64,000 nt of DNA, from contig NC_085126.1 in NCBI RefSeq assembly GCF_030269925.1, forward strand, positions 8,682,501-8,746,500, in the 5' to 3' direction. The notes under the pieces were generated by a model. The model saw nothing but the letters and a program-made list of their open reading frames with translations. It did no database searches and was not told where the DNA came from. Shown in pieces: positions 45,785-57,444 of the stretch; within the stretch, counting starts at the first letter, position 1; each line of letters begins with the position of its first letter. The stretch is from Bombyx mori. Lineage: Eukaryota; Arthropoda; Insecta; Lepidoptera; Bombycidae. The position numbers were made by a program, and so were the translations under genes.

Positions 45785-46580
45785 CCACAATCAGCATAGC
45801 GTTTTCTTCTGTCAAATAGTAAATGTCGAAGTTTCAATTGTGTCAAATAAAGGCTTATTCTATTTGACGTTTACGTGAAGATGGCAGAGATTGGCAAGCA
45901 TGACGCGGATTCCGTTTTCCTGCCTATTTCAATTTCAAGGAAATATCAGCATCAATAGATATACAATACAATTAAGATTTCAGTTTCACCTTATTTCCAA
46001 TAAATTGTTGTTTCATTAACAAATTACGCATGCGCTACAAAGGTTTATTGTTTTCTACAAAGAAATATTTTGTTTCATTTGAAGTCGTTTATAAATTGTA
46101 TTTTCGGATGGCTTAACAACGCCATCTGCTGAAAAAGCTTTAGTGTTATTGTGTCTTTAAATAGTATTATTATTCGCCAATAGATATCGGGAAGAGTCAT
46201 AAAGTTGATTATCGATAAAGTTGATTATTGAAAACACGAATAAAACAACATTTCCTGAAAATAAATCGTAGCTAGATCGATTTATCGCCCCGAAATCCCC
46301 TGTATACTAAATTTTATAAAAATCGTTGGAGCCGTTTCCGAGATTCAGATTATATACAAGAATTGCTCGTTTAAAGGTATAAGATAAGATTAAGGTAATT
46401 TTGAATGGGAATTTATTATAGGGCCCACAGAAATCTCTGTTCGATGTCTATAGAAAACGCGAATTGGAAAACAAATTAAAATTTCACTGACTCCACGTTC
46501 CGAATCGTAAAGTCAATTTTAATCTACAATAATGTCGTAAAACACGTGTTTATAATTGTTTGTCCGCAAACATATTATTC

Positions 46581-46638
46581 ATGGCTGTCGTAATACTCAT
46601 AGTTTTTGCTCAAATTCATTTTATTTTCGCTGATTTAC
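46581..46638 (+). CDS. Gene 3 exon 1, signal peptide
   Basis: MAVVILIVFAQIHFIFADL followed by a GTAAGT donor in phase 1. A long hydrophobic core and small residues near the end fit a cleaved secretory signal. The next exon enters in phase 1. Confidence 0.8.
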
Positions 46639-47483
46639 GTAAGTACAAGGACAATAAATAAAATATAAATATATTTTGATCGTTGATGGTTTGATATTAT
46701 TTTTTTGCCCTTGTAGGCAGACGGGCATACGACCCACCTGATGGTGAGTGGTTACCGTCGCCCATGGACTTCAGCAATGCCAGGGGCAGAGCCAAGCCGC
46801 TGCCTACCGTGAATACCGTTGATAATTCGATTGACTTGAAATTTTTACAAATCGTATTCTTCAATCAGACTTCAGGGAGGGATTTTGACTAAGGCGTCTT
46901 TATTTCATATAGCATCCGTGTCCAATAATTACCCTGGCGCCATCTAGTAACCGGGCGGCTAAAATGAAATAGATAGAAACGTGACAGGTTCATTGAAATA
47001 TTCCCCACTGAGTTTCTCGCCGGATCTACTCAGTGGGTCGCGATTCCGATCCGGTGCACTGCTCTTGCTAGGGCTAGTGTTAGCAAATTCTCTCATGTTG
47101 AGTCCGTGAGCTCTCCTACCCATCCGCGCGTAGTTGGAATATCCTCTTAGGCTACCAATAAATATGTAGGGAACAAAAAATCAACAGAAAAAGAAAAAAC
47201 TACACCCCTAAAATTGAAAGAGCAGAACCGGTCACTCCAACATCCCTTTCTTGTACCATAGGCAGGACTGCCTCTGATTTCTGGTATAATGCATCGTCTT
47301 ACGATGTAAAATCGCATTATCCTATAGGCGGGTAGTTTCAACAAATAGATATAATGATTAAAATTACATTTGCATATTGATTCCTGTCAATATTTATTTT
47401 TAAGTATTTTATTGCTACGTCACTATAGAATGAGGTTTTTTTTTCACTGAAAGAACCAATCGTTTCTTGAGATGTTCAGTATC

Positions 47484-47514
<31 letters not shown>

Positions 47515-50500
47515 GCTTTATAACAAAAACATGCGTCAACAGCATAACAAACTAATGATTAATTTCATTATTTTTTTGTTTCGTTGATACCAATCAGGAT
47601 ATTAAAGCGAAGTAATAAAATTATTGTATTGTCATCGGTTCTTGATGCGTGTGCAATTTTCAAGTTATCTCGAAGTGAAAATGACATTCAAAGATTCCGT
47701 TACCAAAATATGTGAAAATCACCTTGACCGTTTGTGGTGAGCCCAAGAAAATTTCGAACACGAGTATGAACCGTAAAAGTAGTGAAAAAATGATTTTTAC
47801 CCTAATTTATTACTATATTTATATTATAATTCATAATTATTTTAGCCAGACGAGCATAGGGCTCACAGGATGGTGAGTGGTTATCGTAGCCCATCAACTT
47901 CAGCAATGCCAGGGGCAGAACCAAGGCGCTGCCTACCGTTAACTACTCTCCACAAGCCTCGTTTGAATAAGGAAGTATTAAATACTGAACGGGTTCTATT
48001 ACTAAGTAATTTATCCATGACCCAAAATTCGTATTTAGGTGAGTGCCCACCCAATAATTGGGTTTTGCTAAACGACCGACTCTGCCACTGTAATCAAAAC
48101 GGATTCTGGAGTGACCAAAGATGTAGGTCAACTGAACGACAATGCTCACCGGGTCAAGTGGTTTATTTAAATCGAACCAGATGCACTTGTCAAAAGAACG
48201 GATTACTTTCGTGCATTAACAACATGAATAGTTGGCTAATAGGACGTTTGGAAAGCAAAACAGGTGTCGACTGTGTCCCCTATTCGACTTTTTATTACGA
48301 ATGTAATATTTGCTTGTGCCCGAAAACCGGCAGATCCTTAGAGGCACGTTGCGTTGCTAACAGATCGTGCTTGATTAAAAAACTCGGAATGAATTCACAG
48401 CTATCCTCCGATTTCGATTCAAACAACTGTGTTCCTAACAGCATCCACAAATATCAATGTATCACGTGCCGTTGTACAGAAAATGGTCATTTTTTAACAC
48501 AAAGCTGCGTTAATTCCTGTAGCCGTACTCGGAGAATAAATATTTTTAAATGTATCCCGGGAAAGTTCTATAAAAATCAATGCAATATCTGTTATTGTCC
48601 GGAAAACAGCGAACGTAATGAAAATCTGTGCACTAAATCTATTTGTGACAGTTACGATAATACCCAACCTCTGAATGTGTTAAGGACGAATACAGCAAAA
48701 TGCGAACCACTACGTTTCACCGAGCCAAGGTGCTTATACTGTGAATACAATTCAAAAGGGATTAATACCTCTACATGCTTTGAGCAGAAATGCGTCAACA
48801 TCGAAGACATGGAAGATAATTCAGAAAGTCATACTGTTGAGCAAATAGCAATTATTTGTTCGCAATGTTTCTGCCCAAGAAACGGATATATCAACGAAAG
48901 GTATTGCACTAAAAATTGCTCATCGAAAACCAGACGCATTATGTTCGAAAAGTTTTTAAGAGATGACAATCACGCAGTCGTTCAAGTCTTTAACCAACAA
49001 AAAGGCTCTTCGATGGGAACATGTCGATCCAATTATTTTTATCGCGACCAAAATCAGACCTGTTTGTGTCCAGATAATGGAAAAATTAATAAAGAATTAT
49101 GCTTATTTATTACAGAGCAGACGAAAGAAAACGATACAAATGCTACCGGACCAGGTACGAAAACCGGTGAAATCGATTTTGATATTAACTGCGAATCGAA
49201 TACGTTCATCACTTATGATTGTAACATATGCTACTGCAACAAAACGGGGAAGCTGGACCCGAAATGGTGTACATACGATGATTGCGAAACAAAAAAAAAC
49301 TTACAGGAATCCCAGAAAACGAAACCAGCACATTTAGAACCAAACGATTATAGCTGCAACAAAAGCGGTAACTTAAGTCTGGAATCGTGTACAGCCCACA
49401 ATGGCTCTAATATAACAACTGCTCAAGATTTCGGTGTTCACGACCCGTCATTGCCTTCACCGAACGCAACCTGTGAGCCTGGTAGCCTAACAAAAGTGAG
49501 ATGCAACTTGTGTATTTGTCCGAAGAGTGGGCTAGAAATAGATCGGGTCTGCACAAACAATAATTGCTCGGAAAACATCGAAGAAACCGCAAAAGCGAAT
49601 AACTATGATGAAATACATTGTGAACCGCTCGCTTACTACACGGTCGATTGTAACGTTTGTTTTTGCCCTAAAGAGGGTATAAAGAATTTGGCTAAATGCA
49701 CGAATAACATATGCGAGAAACGCTACCTTCGATCTTCAAGCTGCAATCCAGGGGAACTGTTTAGTGAGAGCTGCAATATATGCATATGCCCAAGAAATGG
49801 TGATTTGCTTGGACGAGTCTGTACGGATCGAGATTGTAATGATCATGTGGCCCGATCGATGCTGTTCCAACTGTCCCAGGGTTTGTTACCGGAACTTAAT
49901 GAGACCCACTCCTTGGATATCTGCTTCCCGGGCGAAGAGTTCGTTGTGGGTTGCAATTTGTGCGTGTGTCCCGATATGGGATTGAGGGCTTATTCGATTT
50001 GCACGCCGATGTTTTGTGATGAGAGGAATCATGCTATTCAGGTATCTTCTACTTTTAACTGTTCTATAAGTAAAACAAAGTTGTCGCTTGAATAATCACT
50101 ATTAAATTGTGAATTAAACGGTACTCTATAAGTTTTACACAATTTGTCTCATAAGAAATGGTAAGAATTATTACTTGTTGAAGGGTTACCAGGACTCCAT
50201 ATGCAAATTGCTCTCATAAAGCAATAATAAATGATGAACCTGCAGAATTCACTTTAAAATGTATCCTGTAATCAATTTTAGACGTAATATGAACCATTAA
50301 AATAGCTGTACCAATTCTTTTAGGAACCGCTCTCACTGGATAGTTCTGTGGTAATTAAAAGAGAGCGCCGGGACGCAGACAACGCATGTATCACCTATAA
50401 TATAACAAATACAGCCGAAAGGACATATTGTACACCAGGAACTATGTACTATATTAGGTAAATGTTCGCTGACACGGAAATCACGAGCAAATATGTATTT

Positions 50501-53500
50501 AGAATCATTTGTAGCGTAAAGTTAAGACGCCTTGTGTTTTTGTACCTAGCGATTCGATTATACTGGGCTTTAAATTCCGCAGGTAGGTAAAAAAAAGTTC
50601 ACCGAATCGACGACTCGTCTTTTTTTTTTGTCGCCCTTGTAGGCAGACGAGTATACGGCCCACCTGATGGTGAGTGATTACCATCGTCCATGGACTTCAG
50701 CAATGCCAGGGGCAGAGCCAAGCCGATGCCTACCGCAAGGATCGAGGATCAGGCGAGGATCGAACATCGGGCGAGTGTACGGGGGAGTCGTATGGTAGGC
50801 GTAATTACTGGTGGTAGGACTTCTTGTGAGTCCGCGCGGGTATGTACCACCACCCTGCCAATTTCTACCGTGAATCAGTAATGCGTTTCGGTTTGAAGGG
50901 GGGGGGCAGCCGTTGTAACTATCCTTGAGACCTTATATCTCAGGGCGGGTGGCGCATTTGCGTTGCAGATGTGTATGGGCTCCAGTAACCACTTAACACC
51001 AGGTGGGCTGTGAGTTCGTCTACCAATCAAAGCAACAACAAAAAAAAGGCCCCTACCATCTTCATCACGGAAACCCATATAACCCGCGAGCCCCCTAGAT
51101 GCGGGAATCTTCTAGGAAGTTCAGCCTCCAGGCCAAAAAAAAGCTACTCATCTGTCTAAAGAAATACGTACTTAACACTTAATCACGACGTTAAAGGAAT
51201 AACATCATGTATCAAAAACCAGACCCATGACATTAATACATGTAACTATTAGTGGCAGGGCGTGTGATGGCAGGGTACCACAGGTATATATTTCTGCCGA
51301 AATTAATCATAATTTCCGTTTTGAGGGGTTGGATAGTCATAAATCTATACATTTCTGGAGGACTCTTGAGGCAAATGCACTTACTTTGTGGTGTATATGA
51401 ACTGTGATCACCAGTGATATCAAATGCGCCGGAAGCTTACATCAAGCGCGTTCTATTTACACAAATAAAGTTCAATTTCTGTTTGTATGTAGCCCTCTGC
51501 GCGTTTCCAAGCTATACATCTGATTGTCATGGAACTTAGTAGAGTTATTGACATTTGGATGTCATAGTAACAGCCCTGTACAACAGATGGCGCTCAAGTG
51601 TTTTTAATAACGATATTCATCGACAGATGTCGCCAGTGCTATTGTCCGTATTTGGGGAACATCAATAATTTTTGTCGGCCTTTGCCTAAGAATTTTCATT
51701 GTGAACAAGCGTATCCGAACTTTAATTATTTACCTATGGGAAGGAGACATGATGTCGGTAAGGTGTTATTGTAATAATTTCACTTAAAAACAATAGTATA
51801 CATGGTCAATTATTCATCGGAGGCATATTGTGAGAGAGCACATGTAGATACCATCCGAATTATTTCTGAATTAAGTAATAATACTGGTGGTAGGACCTTT
51901 TGTGAGTCCGCGCAGGTAGGTACCACCACCCTGCCTATTTCTGCCGTGAAGCAGTAATGCGTTTCGGTTTGAACGGTGGGGCAGCCGTTGTAACAATACT
52001 GAGACCTTAGAACTGATATCTCAAGGTGGGTGGCACATTTACGTCTTAGATGTCTGTGGGCTCCATTAACCACTTAACACCAGGTGGGCTGTGAGCTGGT
52101 CCACGCATCTATGCAATAAAAAACAATAAAAAAAGCTTAGGGCGGCATCAAACCTAAATACATCACTGGTCCAATAGCAACCGGACTCACAGAAGGTCCT
52201 GCCACCAGTAGCCCTGTTTATTGCGCCGCCTTAAATGTTAGAATACATTTTATTAAATTTTTTAAATTTCAATTTAAAATAAATTTATATTTTTTTTTTA
52301 TAAAAAAGAATTTGTACTCTTTTTCAAAGGAGCCTGTCTTTTTTGGCTCTGAAATTATGGCATTTCAAAAATTTTGCCGCCCCTCAAATCATGCCTATAT
52401 AGGCGTAAATGCATCACTGGACGCTTCAAAATCGTTTCCAGAAACTTCCACGAGTAACATAACGGTAACCATAAGGCACGAGCACACGATGTACCGATGC
52501 GACGAGAACGACACGATATCGGACGAGTGTTACGTATGTGAATGCAAAGACGCGGTCATTATAAGGGAGCACTGCTTCAAGAGTGACGCGGATAAATGCA
52601 CGGACGCCCTACCCACGTTTTTGAAATTAACAAATAAAATCACATGAATACGTATTTTTAATGCATTTTTATTTAGCTTCACCTGTGTAATGACTTCATT
52701 CACGATCAAGATTCTTCTTCTTCTCCATCGCTCCCTCGTTACTGAGGATCGTGACTCCTCCATCCTCCACGCCAGCCTCCATCGGTCAGTTGCCTGGTGT
52801 AGTGCAGCGCTAAGTGGTCCGTTGGTTTGCTCGGAGATCTGGTCGGACCAACGTTTGGGGCTCCGGCCTCTAGGATGTTTTCCTTTTACTTTTCCGGTGA
52901 ACATCAGACGTGCCAAGCGATCTACACCTCTGCGGGCAACGTGGCCAAAGTAGCGCATTATGCGTTGCAGACAGGCGTTGAGCGTTCTCCATTTAGAAGT
53001 CGTCGTGGCCTAACGGATAAGACGTCCGGTGCATTCGTGTTGAGCGACGCACCGGTGTTCGAATCTCAGGCGGGGTACCAATTTTTCTAATGAAATACGT
53101 ACTTAACAAATGTTCACGATTTACTTCCACGGTGAAGGAATAACATCGTGTAATAAAAATCAAACCCGCAAAATTATAATTTGCGTAAATTACTGGTAGT
53201 AGGACTCTTGTGAGTCCGCGCGGGTGGGTACCACCGCCCTGCCTATTTTTGCCACGAAGCAGTAATGCGTTTCGGTTTAAAGGGTGGGGCAGCCGTTGTA
53301 CTATACTGAGACCTTAGAACTTATATCTCAAGGCGGGTGGCGCATTTACGTTGTAGTTGTCTATGGGCTCCAGTAACCACTTAACTGGGCTGTGAGCTCC
53401 TCCACACATCTAAGCAATAATAATAAAAAAATCCATCTATATAGAACACGGTCTATCTGTAATTAAGTTAAAGTAATTTGCCGTAATAACTTGAACAACG

Positions 53501-55764
53501 CCACCCGCAAATGCATAATTCAATATTAATATCATATTCATTAATGAAACAAGCAAGCTAATCACCATAAAAACGGACCCAAAACAGAAGCAATTAAACA
53601 AATTTTATCGTGTAATTAAAATGTTTGATTCACTAATTATGATTTGCGGCAGTTCTGTAAATGAGATTGAGTTAACAAAATGTTTTTTTTTAATTCATTA
53701 TTGACGTGGCTAATGTTTTTGCAGAATTATGTTTGCGCAAAGGAAATGCTTACAAAGAGTTAGTACATTCAATTATTTTGTCAGTTTTCACGAGCCGTTC
53801 GATTTTTTATTCCCATTCCAAAAATAGTTTTAAATCGATTAAATCGATATTTGATTATATATATTTTTTATGACTCGTATTTAATTTTGTCTCGATTATG
53901 TGTGAATCCAAAATACAGACTAATCCTATAAGAGATTCATTCAGTTGGCAACATTTAAAAAAAAAGTTACAGAAAATGCAATGAAACTTCATATAAATCA
54001 AATAAATTTAAGAGTTAATTTTTTTTAACTAATACTTTAATTGCTAAGTTAAGATTTTTTTTTATTGCTTAGATGGATGGACGAACTCACTGCCCACCTG
54101 GTGTTAAGTGGTTACTGGAGCCCATAGACATCTACAACGTAAATGCGCCACCCACCTCGAGATATAAGTTCTAAGGTCTCAGTATAATTACAACGGCTGC
54201 CCCACCCTTCGAACCGAAACGCATTACTGCTTCGCGGCGGAAATAGGCGGGGTGGTGGTACCTACCCGTGCGGACTCACAAGAGGTCCTACCACCAGTAA
54301 TTAAGAGTTAATTCACTTTAGTAATCGAAATGTAATTAATTCAATAGCTGTTTCCAAATTTGTTCACAATCCTCTAGACTCTCGTACGTTTTACAAAATG
54401 ATATTCGTGTGAGATTTATTTGTATTTTTCGGTTTTTTGTTTTGTCACTTGGAACCTTAATTTTAGAGATTAAAGATTTTTAAAGTAAAATAAGTGTTAT
54501 CGTAAAAAGATGTAAAAAATAAAAATATAGTTAACGTATCTTGAAAGTTATAACCTTCCTAATCGACTTCCTATGTAATATGTATACATATTTATATCCA
54601 TCTAATTACAGTTTGAGACATTTATTTCTTATATTAGCATCATTTACAGAAAAAGAAACTAATAAAATACACGCTAATCAAACTTACAAGCAACCAGCGA
54701 AGACACGCACGAATTAATTATTTAATCCCTTATTTATTTCAGACTTATATGATTTTGATTTAGTTGAGAGTAAAAAGATTTGCACGCCGGGCGTTGTCTA
54801 CACGAGAGGTAAAACTACATGCATCTGTAACGATCAGGGCAAATGGTCTCATTTCATATGCAATAATATAATCTTTATGAATAGCTTAGAGCATAGTTCA
54901 GAACCAAAATCCAGATACAGCGCTTGCCTGCCAAACTCATACGCAATAATCGATTGTAATATATGCTATTGTAATTCAAACGGAGAAATAGACGAGGAAC
55001 GCTGCACCAGAAATATATGTGACCCGCGAGAAGATTCTAGAAGAAGTTCAAAGACTTACGATGAATGCGAAAAAGGCACTTGGTATTCGATAGCTCCTTG
55101 TCAGTTCTGTTATTGTGTGAACAAAAATAAATTGCTGTGCAACTCAAGGAATCATTTCACGAAAACGATAAAAATAGGTGATCACGATTTGCGTGATTGT
55201 GGCAAAGATTTCCTTCAAGACGCATTAGTTTTAGTCAATGATAAAAAGCTAAAAGCAAATAACGAAGAATCGAAGCCAGCAGATACAAATATTAATATCG
55301 TGGAAACTCCAGACGACGACACTTTAAATGATATTGATGAGAATAAATACGAACATAACGATTTTGGAAATACATTAGATAATAAAGAAATCTCTAATAA
55401 AAATAGTAATACAAAAAACATAGATATCGGAGTGGCGTCTTTCGAAAACGCTGATCACTATAAATATATGACAGATCTAAATGCTGATGCTAACGAGTTT
55501 AAAAAGAAGGATATTCAACATAAACCAAAAAAATATAAGCAGGAGGAGCCGTTTTTGAACCTGAAAAAGGATTTGGGTGAGACATTGAAACAGAAAATAC
55601 CAAGGATACTAGATGAGGTCCTGAAAATGGCGTTTAGGAGAAACTCGCTGTCGATACGATCAGATCCTGACTGTGAGCCAGGCACACAAAAGTATATAGA
55701 CTGCAATAAATGTATGTGCTTAAAAAACGGAAAGCTGCTGTGCTCAAAGATGAAATGCAAATGA
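46581..55764 (+). CDS. Gene 3: secreted large divergent pacifastin-type protein (3' half provisional)
   Basis: Firm part: signal exon 46581-46638, a 2-kb exon 48039-50041 with about 14 cysteine modules, and exon 50324-50457 ending in phase 2 inside a domain. The terminal exon 54743-55764 has four more domains and needs a phase-1 partner. A 38-bp candidate exon at 53742-53779 links them in phase (total 3255 nt, 1084 residues), but its reading is not domain-like. A further orphan exon lies at 52442-52647. Most modules have Pro after the fourth cysteine and a longer loop before the fifth. Several lack cysteines, so part of this protein may be structural rather than inhibitory. It could also be two genes. 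Confidence 0.7.
46701..46811 (-). mobile_element. E2 retrotransposon 3' end
   Basis: GGCAGACGGGCATACGACCC to GCCGCTGCCTACCG, 60 bp after the gene 3 signal exon. Confidence 0.75.
47008..47172 (+). mobile_element. Jockey-type LINE 3' UTR fragment
   Basis: GAGTTTCTCGCCGGATCTAC to GGCTACCAATAAA. Confidence 0.65.
47490..47514. repeat. (TA)n microsatellite
   Basis: Pure TA tract. Confidence 0.9.
47843..47975 (-). mobile_element. Degenerate E2 fragment upstream of the gene 3 large exon
   Basis: GCCAGACGAGCATAGGGCTC to CCTCGTTTGAATAAGGAAG. It accounts for the repeat-like N-terminus of the long open frame before 48039. Confidence 0.7.
48039..50041 (+). CDS. Gene 3 large exon, about 14 pacifastin-like modules
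   Basis: The acceptor GTATTTAG at 48038 gives phase 1 entry; the frame upstream of it is repeat sequence. 667 codons follow without a stop. Good modules include CIPGKFYKNQCNICYC, CEPGSLTKVRCNLCIC, CEPLAYYTVDCNVCFC and CNPGELFSESCNICIC. Weak ones lack the C-x-C core, such as the one around 49350 (YSCNKSGNLSLESC), or the first half (ICSQCFC near 48858). Predicted P1 residues are mostly Asn, Lys, Tyr, Asp or Pro. The chosen donor CAG|GTATCT is in phase 0; read-through stops at 50095. Confidence 0.86.
50226..50231 (+). terminator. Possible intronic poly(A) signal in gene 3
   Basis: AATAAA 130 bp after the read-through stop at 50093-50095 of the large exon. It could end an intron-retaining short transcript. 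No other support. Confidence 0.3.
50324..50457 (+). CDS. Gene 3 exon with half a pacifastin domain
   Basis: TTTTAG acceptor in phase 0, matching 50041. A basic stretch (KRERR) could be a cleavage site. It ends CTPGTMYYIR at a GTAAAT donor in phase 2, inside a domain, in the same way as gene 2 exon 4. The matching second half was not found in a clear form downstream. Confidence 0.72.
50622..50738 (-). mobile_element. E2 retrotransposon 3' end
   Basis: Poly-T, GGCAGACGAGTATACGGCCC, to GCCGATGCCTACCG. Confidence 0.75.
50799..51048 (+). mobile_element. Bm1-type SINE, truncated
   Basis: CTGGTGGTAGGACTTCTTG to an A-rich tail. Confidence 0.82.
51150..51430 (+). mobile_element. Degenerate Bm1-type SINE
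   Basis: Traces of GAAATACGTACTTAACA, TTTCTGCCG and TTCCGTTTTGAGGGGTTGG. Confidence 0.5.
51882..52135 (+). mobile_element. Bm1-type SINE, truncated
   Basis: CTGGTGGTAGGACCTTTTG to an A-rich tail. Confidence 0.85.
52442..52647 (+). CDS. Orphan pacifastin-like exon in the gene 3 region
   Basis: TTTCCAG acceptor in phase 1 (another AG at 52402 is in the same phase). It encodes a six-cysteine module CDENDTISDECYVCEC with later C-F and C-T, then TGA at 52645-52647. The module resembles the atypical first module of gene 2 exon 4. No upstream exon with a matching phase was found except the signal exon, so it may be an alternative end, a relic or part of a small extra gene. Confidence 0.5.
52690..52985 (-). 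mobile_element. LINE reverse transcriptase C-terminal remnant
   Basis: Reverse frame reads RYFGHVARRGVDRLARLMF, GKHPRGRSPKRWSDQ and WRLAWRMEESR, the usual LINE tail after the RT domain. Confidence 0.75.
52998..53430 (+). mobile_element. Full-length Bm1-type SINE
   Basis: GTCGTGGCCTAACGGATAAG head, B-box region GTGTTCGAATCTC, linker, body with small deletions, A-rich tail. Inserted directly behind the LINE remnant. Confidence 0.88.
53742..53779 (+). CDS. Candidate 38-bp micro-exon linking the two halves of gene 3
   Basis: A strong TTTTTGCAG acceptor and a weak GTACAT donor. Its length converts phase 2 to phase 1, exactly what is needed between 50457 and 54743, and no stop arises. The resulting peptide has one cysteine. 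In another frame it reads CLRKGNAYKE, which looks more like a domain start, so the role is unclear. Confidence 0.25.
54055..54300 (-). mobile_element. Bm1-type SINE, truncated
   Basis: Poly-T, GCTTAGATGGATGG, body, CCACCAGTAA end. Confidence 0.85.
54743..55764 (+). CDS. Gene 3 terminal exon: four pacifastin modules and a long charged linker
   Basis: TATTTCAG acceptor, phase 1 entry. Three modules (CTPGVVYTRGKTTCIC; CLPNSYAIIDCNICYC; CEKGTWYSIAPCQFCYC) are followed by about 160 residues rich in D, E, K and N without cysteines, then a canonical last module (CEPGTQKYIDCNKCMC, CSKMKC, P1 Lys) and TGA at 55762-55764. The linker is predicted to be disordered from its composition. Confidence 0.85.
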
Positions 55765-55809
55765 AACTTAATCTTTCATAGCTTTTGCTACTCTTAAATT
55801 TTGTAACCA

Positions 55810-55815
55810 AATAAA
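55810..55815 (+). terminator. Poly(A) signal after the gene 3 terminal exon
   Basis: AATAAA 46 bp after the stop at 55764. Confidence 0.6.
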
Positions 55816-55819
55816 CAGA

Positions 55820-57377
55820 TTTCCGAATACAGGAGGTTTATTTTACCTATAACATATTCAATAGTGACATAAAACAAAACGTTAAGTAATATCCAGATTT
55901 AAGAAAATGTTTGTAGTATCGAGTTTAAAAATAAAAGAGACGCGCTTGTTCGCAAACCGAACTAACAATGATTTTTTTATCCTATTAATACCTGTCAGGA
56001 TGAGCGAAGTTAAATTATTGTGTACAGACTAAGCAAGTTAATCGATCGTTTTGAAATCGGTAAAAAGGATATTCGAAGAATTAGTTGTAATGGACTGTAT
56101 GATTAGGATGGGCAAGGAACTTGATAAATAAACTCGCGAGGATTGCACGTATAAAATTTGTATATTTTTACAATTTTATAAATCGCGTACAATAGCACGG
56201 ATGAAAAGAGAATGACAGAACTAAGACATTTCAAAATTCAAATTCAAATGTAATGTCAAAAGCCATAACAACCACAACAATAAAAAAGGTTTCATACCAA
56301 TTTGTTGGGTTTCCAACATTAGTTACATACAAAGATATCAACCTAATACAATAATAGCATTTTAAAATGAACTTAAATATATGGTCGAGTTCACGGTCCA
56401 CATGATGACAATTGGTTACGAGAAATCATTACAATTTGATAACGCCACTATTTTAAAGACTTGAAAACGAAGTCTCAGGGGTATTGCATAAAAATTACTC
56501 CAACATTAAAACCGGTAGATATGGTCAAAACAGTATTCACGCAAATCTAGAAAATTTACGGCTTTGATTTTTATTAAACAAAATGACCACATGTATATGC
56601 ACTTCTCTTGACACAAGTACACTAGGTATCTTTATTTTAAAAATACTCACGATAAGTCGTGGTAAGCCTAAGATTAAATGGATATGTACCGAAAGATGTC
56701 TCAATGTGAATGTCACCTTAAAAAAGCGGTAGGCAGCGGCTTGGCTCTGCCCCTGGCATTGCTGAAGTCCATGGGCGACGGTAACCACTCACCATCAGGT
56801 GGGCCGTATGCTCGTCTGCCTACATGGGCAATAAAAAAAGAATGAGGTTAAGGTTTGAACCTTAACCTCGTTTTTGAATAAGGATGAAAAAAAAAACAAA
56901 TAAATGTGTTATCATGTTTGCGGTACCTGAATGCCCTAACAGAAGTAATTACGCAAATTTTTAGTTTTTCGCAAATATAATTCGTCCTAAAATCTGTAAT
57001 AACAAAATTTTCTTCTTTATATTCCAGTAAAAATACATTTGTGGTCGACAAATACACCTTATTACGCTACCAAAAGCATTTCTAGTGTAAATCCCAGACC
57101 TCCTCGACATAGGGCAGACTAGCATGAAAGATTTACTTAAAAAATATATCCACTAAACTAAACAAGAAGTCATCTGTGTATTTTGATCGTGTTGGTAATC
57201 TTGTGGTACACAATCATGAAACTGCACGTAAGACTTTTGATTAATGAATCTCGTTAAACCAAGAGAAAACGGAAAATTATTGAGGAAAATCAATTACAAC
57301 TACTGATAATGTTCGCGGAACACGAGCACGCTAATTTAATTGAAAAACCTTAGTGATTATATTGAAGACGGCTGACA
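55820..57377. other. Intergenic region between genes 3 and 4
   Basis: No exon seen. It holds one E2 fragment and decayed SINE traces near 56390-56600. The promoter of gene 4 must lie here or close by; no convincing TATA box or initiator could be fixed by eye. Confidence 0.45.
56728..56836 (+). mobile_element. E2 retrotransposon 3' end
   Basis: GGTAGGCAGCGGCTTGGCTC to CTCGTCTGCCTAC and an A-rich tail. Confidence 0.75.
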
Positions 57378-57444
57378 ATGAAATCAAGAATTTTCCTGTT
57401 GATTCTCGAGGCGACAGCTGTGTTTATGTATTCGTATAGAAAAC
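57378..57444 (+). CDS. Gene 4 exon 1, signal peptide
   Basis: MKSRIFLLILEATAVFMYSY followed by RK and a GTGGGT donor in phase 1. A basic start and hydrophobic core fit a secretory signal. The donor is not the strongest, but the phase and position match genes 2 and 3. Confidence 0.7.

Noticed and set aside
47870..48038. N-terminal 56 residues of the long frame ending at 50095
   Set aside because: They are translated E2 retrotransposon sequence. An acceptor at 48038 in the right phase for the signal exon is the better start of the exon.
52530..52958. 142-residue minus-strand open frame as a host gene
   Set aside because: The N-terminal half is a LINE RT tail and the rest is antisense of the orphan pacifastin exon.
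53621..53656. Hydrophobic ATG start (MFDSLIMICGSS) as a signal exon for exon 54743
   Set aside because: Its usable donor is in phase 0, while 54743 needs phase 1, and the hydrophobic run is too short.
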